DNA of 64,000 nucleotides from Petrosia ficiformis. Taxonomy: Eukaryota > Porifera > Demospongiae > Haplosclerida > Petrosiidae. Each line of letters opens with the position of its first letter. The stretch's first letter is position 1. Below, piece by piece: positions 57,138 to 64,000 of the stretch. The position numbers and the translations under genes are program-made. The notes under the pieces are model-generated. The model worked only from the letters and a program-made list of their open reading frames with translations, searched no databases and was not told where the DNA came from. Where the stretch lies: positions 1,333,001 to 1,397,000 of the forward strand of contig OX345652.1 of NCBI GenBank assembly GCA_947044365.1. The letters are read 5' to 3'.

Positions 57138-59652
57138 TTATTGAAGAGTAACACATGCCTGCCGTATTCTGATTAGTTTTAGAAGATAGGTATAGTTCCC
57201 AACAAGTACATGTCTTTCAGCATACTGTAAACACTCTAGTGCTTTTTCATATTTGTAGTTATGTCTGTAGTATTCGCTCATAATGAAATAGTACAATGCT
57301 ATATATGGTGAAACCGTATTTTCTTCAATGTATTCTTTAGGAACAGCACTTAGAGCAGCATTGGCCCTACGAAGTTGATCAGCACTTGGTTTTCGATCAG
57401 AAACTAAAACTGTCTCGTGATATGAATAAAAAAGTTCAAATTGAAGTGCTGCAATGCTTGTATACAGCAAACACAGAAAATGTTGTTCATTATAATCCTC
57501 TGAGACTTGAACTATATCAACCGCTTTCACAAGTAGATTTTCAATATGTTGCATAATTTCTGTTGGTATTTCACATTTGTAGCTTGCTGCTATATTTGCT
57601 GCTTCTTGAAAGTGAATAACACCTTTTTCAGGACAAGGAACTACATCAAAATAGGAGGCTTTTGCTTCTCTTAAATTAGACACAGCCTCTTTATATTGAC
57701 CAGCATGTCGAAGGTACTGAGCAGTGTACATGAATGCCATTCCATGTAATAACGTAGCATTTTCACAATCAGTACGGTTTGCAAGTTTATGGGCATTGTC
57801 AAGAGCAACTCTTTGATGATCAAATGCATCAGTATTACCTACAATAGTATAAGATGTACTTAAATATATGTATGCAAGCACTTTCAAATCTACTGGTATG
57901 CTGGAGTCATTGTTCATCTCTTCTGTCATATATTGTAATGCCCCAATTCTTCCAGAAACTGCTGCTTGCTCCAATAGCTTCATGCATGTGTTACGTTTCT
58001 TTCCTTTCAGTGGTCCACTAAAGTCTATTAGGGGTACAGTTTTCAATATAAACGTAGGAAGTTTATCTTTTACGTCAATACTTCCCTCAACTGTGTTTGC
58101 TTTAGACGTAGATACTACAACAGAATTTTTCAGGCATATCAAGACTAGTGCACATATAGTACAAAAAAGTTTTATGTGGAATTCACCAGAAAATATGCAG
58201 GTCGTTAACAGAAGCAGTAAACATACTAAAGAATATATGCCTTGAAACATTATCACTTCTATCACTACAAGTGTGGAAACATAATTATGATTATACAAAA
58301 TATAAAATATTGTTTGCTGGATATTAATTCTTATATAACAGACAGCACATATAATTATAATTACAATAATCAATGTTCTCCCTACACTGGTCGGCACTAG
58401 TTGGGAATTACCACCTGAATTAGCCACCTCTTAGATAAATTAATCACCTCTCAGATAATACATGTATGGCTACTGAGACAGAATTACCAAAAACAGTACT
58501 AAACCCAAGTTAGAATCCAACCACCACTATAAATATCGGGGCAAATTGGTCAAAAATGGGTAATTCAGTTATTAATAAAAAAATCTTTTAGTAAACCTAA
58601 TATTAGTTAAATTATATAACTAAACTAAATTGAGAAAAACCAAACATACTGTAACTAGGCTCGTTCCAGACAGCCATGCCCTACGACAAAAAACAGTCCA
58701 GTAACTTTGTCCAACACTTCTGGCCCAGTGATGTTTTTTAACTGATCACATGATTTAGTATGTTCAAAAACAGCATATTAAAAAAATGTAATAAAAGCAG
58801 CTGTAACAAAAGGTATAGAGTGTCTAGGATACCAGCCTTCTGCTGTCATCTAGAGACTGTGATTCACCACACGAATCTCAAAGATTCAAATAATTGTGAC
58901 AAAAATAGGTGAAGTGAATTGGGTGACAGTTCACTCAACCACTGCCCTTTTCCCACATGATATAACGAGTCTTATATCCTTAGCAGAATACGCATTGTTC
59001 TATACATACATAATCATGTATATTCTATGTAGAGTTGAAAGTGTCCTGCATGTTTATAAGGAGGGATGCACAGGAAACAATGGCTGCCACATAATGTAAT
59101 CGAGTTACAGTGTATCCTCTATTATCTGGACAGCTTGGAGGACACAGTATTTAATAGGTATTCAGATAATTGAATTTGTTCAGATAAGTAAATATAATAT
59201 ATACAATCTGCAGACAGACTTGGATCACTTGTTGCAACATAGTGGCATTTCTACAACAGGGCCTATTGCAATGGGGTGTGGTGTCAAATTTCCATTCAGA
59301 AGCTATTTGTGTTCATAGACACAAACTCACATTAGGATTAGGTTGGGGGAAGGCATTACCTACTGCACAAAGAACAAGCATTCTGGTATCAGGAAATAGA
59401 AATTATATTAGAGTCTATGGAAAACTATTCCACTATTAACATTGTAACATAACGACAAAGATTTCATACAAATACTCTGTGGTTGTGATTATCTTTACCT
59501 TTATGCTCATGTAATTCTGAAGTGTTGTACTCCTGACTCAACGAATCCAAACACTTCCTTGTGTTTACACTCGTCATGATTCCATCAGCTGTAATGAAAG
59601 TTGACTCTTGTCTTTCAATTTTATCTAAACTAATCTTCTGTTGTTTCTCCAT
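57138..59652 (-). CDS. Transmembrane - TPR-like protein, gene 3 (no death domain seen)
   Basis: Exon 59652-59499 (51 residues, MEKQQKISLDKIERQE) joins in phase 1 (AAAG|gtaaag to ctaag|AG) to exon 58429-57138, total 481 residues. Three hydrophobic stretches near residues 65-145 (TLIIVIIIICAVCYI; IYSLVCLLLLLTTCIF; LFCTICALVLICL) precede FSGPLKGKKRNTCMKLLEQA and TPR-like repeats: GQYKEAVSNLREAKASYF, YYFIMSEYYRHNYKYEKALECL. FSGPLKG also matches LQGPLKG in gene 1. The N-terminal exon is not a death domain. The gene either lost it, uses a different first exon I have missed, or represents the ancestral form. Function unknown; it is a relative of genes 1 and 2. Confidence 0.72.
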
Positions 59653-59964
59653 TACCTCTGTCAGGTCAAGAGTCCACTCACGATCACGGTGCACGCCCTA
59701 TTTCGAAGGGTGTGGTTATACCGACGATCGCACGTGCCCTTTTTTAATTGAGATTCAAATTACAAATACTCCAGTGAATTATTTTAAATTCCAATTCCAT
59801 TCCATCAGAACTCAGATTCCATTCCATTTACTACATGTAGTGTTGTGAATTCCACTATAATTCCATGTAAATCTACACCATTTGCAATAAACTTCAAAGA
59901 ATTTTAGCTTCAACATTCAAGAACAGTATTAAGTAATAACATCAAATGTTTAGATTTATATAAG

Positions 59965-60372
59965 CAGTCAGCACTGTTAAATCTTTATGCCATTAGCAGT
60001 CAGCACTGTTAAATCTTTATGCCATTAGCAGTCAGCACTGCTAAATCTTTATGCCATTAGCAGTCAGCACTGTTAAATCTTTATGCCATTAGCAGTCAGC
60101 ACTGTTAAATCTTTATGCCATTAGCAGTCAGCACTGCTAAATCTTTATGCCATTAGCAGTCAGCACTGTTAAATCTTTATGCCATTAGCAGTCAGCACTG
60201 TTAAATCTTTATGCCATTAGCAGTCAGCACTGCTAAATCTTTATGCCATTAGCAGTCAGCACTGTTAAATCTTTATGCCATTAGCAGTCAGCACTGTTAA
60301 ATCTTTATGCCATTAGCAGTCAGCACTGCTAAATCTTTATGCCATTAGCAGTCAGCACTGCTAAATCTTTAT
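59965..60372. repeat. 32-bp minisatellite, ~13 copies with 96-bp higher-order period
   Basis: Unit CAGTCAGCACTGTTAAATCT then TTATGCCATTAG. The variable base in TG(T/C)TAAATC follows T,T,C four times and then C, so trimers of 96 bp were amplified together. Confidence 0.95.
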
Positions 60373-60538
60373 CCATATAGTACATGTATGTTCCTTTTCA
60401 AAAATGGAATTGCTTTGAATTGTATCATTCCAAGTGAACATGCAATTCAATTTTCATTCATTTGATAGCATCGGTTGCCAATTCGTAATTCCACTGCAAT
60501 TCACACTAAAAGTGCAAAATTCTACAATGCATTGGAAA

Positions 60539-60541
<3 letters not shown>

Positions 60542-60569
<28 letters not shown>
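60542..60569. repeat. Homopolymer G28
   Basis: An uninterrupted run of 28 G, followed by CTGAGTGGCGGGGGCGCGCG. It is capable of G-quadruplex formation and is prone to length error. Confidence 0.9.
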
Positions 60570-60790
60570 CTGAGTGGCGGGGGCGCGCGAATTTTTTGGT
60601 TTGTTAATTATTCATGAGGGGTGTGGCTAATTATGACGTTTCACTGCTGTTCTTATCTACAAGACACGATGATAGACTTAATTAAACATTACTGATTGTG
60701 TAAAAAGTTGTTGCAGTCTTCGAGAAAGGGGCTCAAAATTGCTTTTGGGGGGGGGCTGAGCACCCTAAAAAACGTCCCTGCGTGACTGTT
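60570..60790. mobile_element. Dispersed element sharing core with 21430-21775
   Basis: TTAATTATTCATGAGGGG and GTGTGG are shared with the 21.4-kb element. It ends in a G-run region (GGGGGGGGCTGAGCACC). Boundaries are unclear. Confidence 0.45.
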
Positions 60791-60829
60791 GCACATACAT
60801 TTACTTTCATGATATTCATAGTGTATTGT

Positions 60830-61190
60830 ATGTCATAATACTTACATGTATAATTATACACACAATAATTATACTACATAATAATTATTATAGGTTTTAT
60901 TAGCTTTATGTATTATAGTACTACATCTATCACAACTGATAGAAATCTTACTTTATAATAACAGTTACATACCACATTACACTGATGTTGTCATAAACTC
61001 TCTTAAAGTTTACCAAACAGTATATCTGCAGTATGATTATGTACTGATTTGTATTACAGGCATTATTACACAGTCTAACGACTCAGTATAATAATATATA
61101 TCCCTACATATTCTTTCATTTTTTTAAAATTGTTTTTTACTATTCTTTACTGATTTGTATTACAGGCATTATTACACAGTCTTATTAACA
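60830..61190 (+). repeat. Duplicate of ROCO intron 1 / exon 2 border
   Basis: The text from the intron 1 repeats (CTACATCTATCACAACTGAT, TCTTAAAGTTTACC) to the splice acceptor GTATTACAGGCATTATTACA and CAGTCT recurs here. The acceptor segment appears twice (about 61051-61075 and 61157-61183). Only the first ~25 bases of exon 2 are kept, so nothing is encoded. Confidence 0.8.
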
Positions 61191-61211
61191 GGAGTAAGTA
61201 ATAATAATGGA

Positions 61212-61252
<41 letters not shown>

Positions 61253-61735
61253 TATATATATATATATATATTATATAAATCTTTAACAGTATAATCTAAA
61301 GTGATTATATATATAATGTATAGGGACAGGGCACAAAGCTTTAGCCTGCATGGTAGTACTGTACCTCTAGGATCAAAATCAAAGGGCTCAGATATAAAAC
61401 AGAAAGTTGTAAAGATCATATTCCTTTCATTCATAATGCCCTTGCCTAGATTAATTTTTTAACTACAGAATCACTTGGCTTTGTTTTCATCTGGGATTAA
61501 TGAAGTCATTTGCTTGAGAACTTTTAATAATAATGTTAAATAATTATTATTAAAATGTCGTTTATGATGATTATTGACAATAATAATACAAACACATATA
61601 TTCACAATAACAGTAATAATAATAATATACAAACAAAAAATTTGGATCCGTTCTTTGAATATCAAAAAAAACATTAATTTAAGATAACGGAGGTTACAAA
61701 ACTTAGTTCTAATAAAATATACAGTGGTAATGAAT

Positions 61736-63912
61736 TCACGACATTAAATGTTGTACAGCATCAGAAATGGTTGCTGTATCAACTTCTGATTCGCTGAACA
61801 AATAACATATATGCTTGCTTCCTTCCTTTGCTATGAATACAAAATGAGATCTGTAAAAACAAAAAGTATTTTGTAAATCATTTTGACATACAGCTATGCA
61901 ATTATATGCATACATGTACATGTATGCAATTATATGCATACATGTACATGTAACAGATATTGAGTATATTTATGGTATTTTTTTTATTTGGAGGTTTTGA
62001 GTTCAAAAATAAAATTAAAATGGAACAGTTGTCTATTGTTTACTGTAAAATGCATGTGTTCAGTGAGCTTCAGTCACACCCACATAATGAAATTTCCACA
62101 CCTAATTCAAAGACAATACACTATTCCTATACATTTCCATACCTACATGTAATTCTACATGTAAGACAATACACTATTCCTATACATTTCCATACCGAAC
62201 TCTAAGACAATTCACTATTCCTATACATTTCCATACCTAATTCTAAAACAATACACTACTCCTATACATTTCCATACCTAATTCTAAGACAATACACTAT
62301 TCCTATACATTTCCATACCTAATTCTAAAACAATACACTACTCCTATACATTTCCATACCTAATTCTAAAACAATTCACTACTCCTATACATTTCCATAC
62401 CTAATTCTAAAACAATACACTATTCCTATACATTTCCTGACTCCAAGACAATTCACTATTCCTATACATTTCCATACCTAATTTTAAGACAGTATGTTAT
62501 TTTCTTAGCAGGAACATGTTTGGAGGAGAACTGTTTCTTCATTGGATCATTAATAGTGAATCCAGTATTTGATATCATTAATTCTACCAAATGAATTCCG
62601 GAGCTTCTGTTTGATAATCTTTGTAGAGGTTCTGTTATCACATCCACACCTTTTGGTTTCTTAACTTGCTCAAATCCTAAAAATTGTACTATGAAACTTC
62701 GAGATTTTTCCTTAGAAGTGTCCTGAAGGAAAAAAAAAAGATTGATTCTATCACAATACCAGCTAGTTGCTAAACAAGTGTGTGACTGTGTTAAGTTTCT
62801 TAGTCAAGGAAAAATTACAATGTACATGTGCTGTTGAAATACAACATGTACATGTATCAAAATAATAGTGACACACACACACACACACACACATACATGT
62901 ACAAGCATGCTCATGTGAACAGTGAACACACATCAACTACCCTCAAGGTGGATGGATGATGAATAACATACTTACATGTACATGTACATGTATAATGAAG
63001 CATATAAGGAATACTACACTATAATTGGTTATACACATGTAGTAGGTTGGGCTTGATGATACCATATAAGGAGTCTGTAGATATACATGTACATGTATAC
63101 ATGTACATGTACATATATATGTACTGCTAAGTAAAACTCTTAATAATTAACTTATTGAGTATGGTTATGTGAAGATTAAAAAAGCACTTACCTCTTCGGT
63201 CTCTTTGTTTTTCAATTTCCAACTTCCTATTCTTCTGAGAAGTGACTTTTTACGAGTAGGCATCTATAGAATATAGAACATAACACACAAATACAGGTAG
63301 ACATGACAAATACAAGTTAATTAACTAAAGTGCCCATTATTGGCTAAGCATGACAAAGTAGCTGTACTTACATGTATGTATGGTTATATGGAAGTGGTTT
63401 GTTTCTGCTATTATTATCAAGTACCTAATTTTCTTTATTAATTAATTTAGTTGTAGTTTATAATTACATAATTAAATGGGAGCTATAGTTAACTAACACA
63501 ACACATGATTTTGCACTACATGTACATGCACAGATACTATATATGTAGTGTACACATAAACATATTATGTACATGTAAATGTACATGTACACAACTACAC
63601 ATATATGTACTTGTACATGTATACATGCTGTACTACATGTACAGTTTTACACATACTGTACTGTCTATACGTGTACACAATACATACTGTACAGTACCTA
63701 ACCATAGAAGTACTGTATATGAATACTGTCTTACTGTAGAAGAGTCCACATTTGTTTCATCACCATCAGTAAGATGAGCATCTATAACTCTCTGGTATCT
63801 TGCTTGACAGGCAGAATGGAGTGCAAGACATAGCTTATCAGCATTAGGATCGCATTTAAATCCATGAAACTGGAATTGATTATCACCACTATCAACAATA
63901 TAACCACAGAAT
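61736..63912 (-). CDS. Fe65/APBB-like protein, 3' part with two PTB domains (5' end outside window)
   Basis: Minus-strand exons 63912-63735, 63263-63192, 62722-62478 and 61850-61736 join in phase and end at a TGA. The first exon is the C-terminal half of a PTB domain (FCGYIVDSGDNQFQFHGFKC then DPNADKLCLALHSACQARYQ), whose CxPNAxxLxxAxxxACxxRYQ text is characteristic of Fe65-type PTB1. A basic linker follows (MPTRKKSLLRRIGSWKLKNK), then a second PTB split over two exons: FIVQFLGFEQVKKPKGVDVI ... AKKITYCLKIR, SHFVFIAKEGSKHICYLFSE ... ISDAVQHL. PTB domains bind NPxY tails; Fe65 binds amyloid-precursor-type receptors through PTB2. N-terminal exons (a WW domain is expected) are not in the window. 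Confidence 0.75.
62101..62490. repeat. 41-bp minisatellite, ~9 copies, intronic
   Basis: Unit about CAATACACTATTCCTATACA then TTTCCATACCTAATTCTAAAA, with T/C and G/A variants. It lies in the last intron of the PTB gene and slightly overlaps the 3' end of the preceding exon region (last copy ends about 62488). Confidence 0.85.
62975..63115. repeat. TACATGTACATG palindromic microsatellite clusters
   Basis: Runs of ACATGT-type self-complementary repeats at about 62975-62991 and 63085-63113, with similar ones at 63514-63650 and 61914-61950. Intronic to the PTB gene; no function assigned. Confidence 0.8.
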
Positions 63913-64000
63913 CTGTAGAAACAAACATAATACAATCGTTTACATTGTTAGCCTGGTACCCAGACTCTTAAGATGGCAGAGAAAAAGAGCATCGATTCAA

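Noticed and set aside
59965..60372. Regular 32-bp repeats resembling a CRISPR array
   Set aside because: Repeats are contiguous with no unique spacers, in a eukaryotic context; this is a minisatellite.

Overview
This is animal genomic DNA and most likely comes from a sponge (demosponge type, Amphimedon-like). The sequence is visibly AT-rich. Genes are split by GT-AG introns, many of them short, and there is no operon structure. Metazoan families are present (Fe65-type PTB protein, SV2/SVOP-type transporters, ankyrin-Roc-COR protein, death domains, USP protease, lysosomal-type serine carboxypeptidase). The space between genes is packed with short inverted-repeat transposons and minisatellites. 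The species is an inference; the gene calls rest on reading frames, splice-site phase and motifs read by eye.

Layout. 0-8.4 kb is repeat land: an AGTGCTTG-rich tract, a duplicated tRNA-like unit, a complete but internally deleted Ty3/gypsy-type LTR element with a 5-bp target duplication, a perfect 57-bp palindrome and a hAT-like element. 8.8-10.1 kb holds a two-exon Golgi-type glycosyltransferase. 10-14 kb is mostly decayed DNA with a piggyBac-like TTAA element. 14.4-15.7 kb (minus) is a truncated MULE/SWIM transposase-like gene, and 16.5-18.1 kb (minus) is a ten-exon ubiquitin protease. 18.5-29.8 kb is a tandem duplication of an unrecognised gene encoding a secreted-type N-terminus plus seven predicted membrane segments, followed by four decaying copies of its 3' end. 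30.0-31.5 kb (plus) and 40.7-42.2 kb (minus) are two MFS transporter paralogs. Between them lies a 13-exon serine carboxypeptidase gene (minus, 32.2-40.5 kb) whose exons I could join in phase except for one single-base frameshift in exon 5.

42.3-59.7 kb is the most interesting part, a cluster of death-fold and related genes. It contains a death-domain/transmembrane/TPR-like gene (plus), an ankyrin-Roc-COR gene ending in a CARD-like helical domain (plus), a second death-domain/transmembrane/TPR-like gene (minus) and a third relative with the transmembrane and TPR-like parts but no recognisable death domain (minus). The architecture suggests membrane-anchored signalling or cell-death/innate-immune proteins diversified by tandem duplication. 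This is inference; no ligand or partner is visible.

60-64 kb holds minisatellites (one with a 96-bp higher-order period), a 28-base G run, a stray duplicate of the Roc-COR gene's intron 1/exon 2 border, and the 3' part of a two-PTB-domain, Fe65-like gene on the minus strand whose 5' end lies beyond the window.
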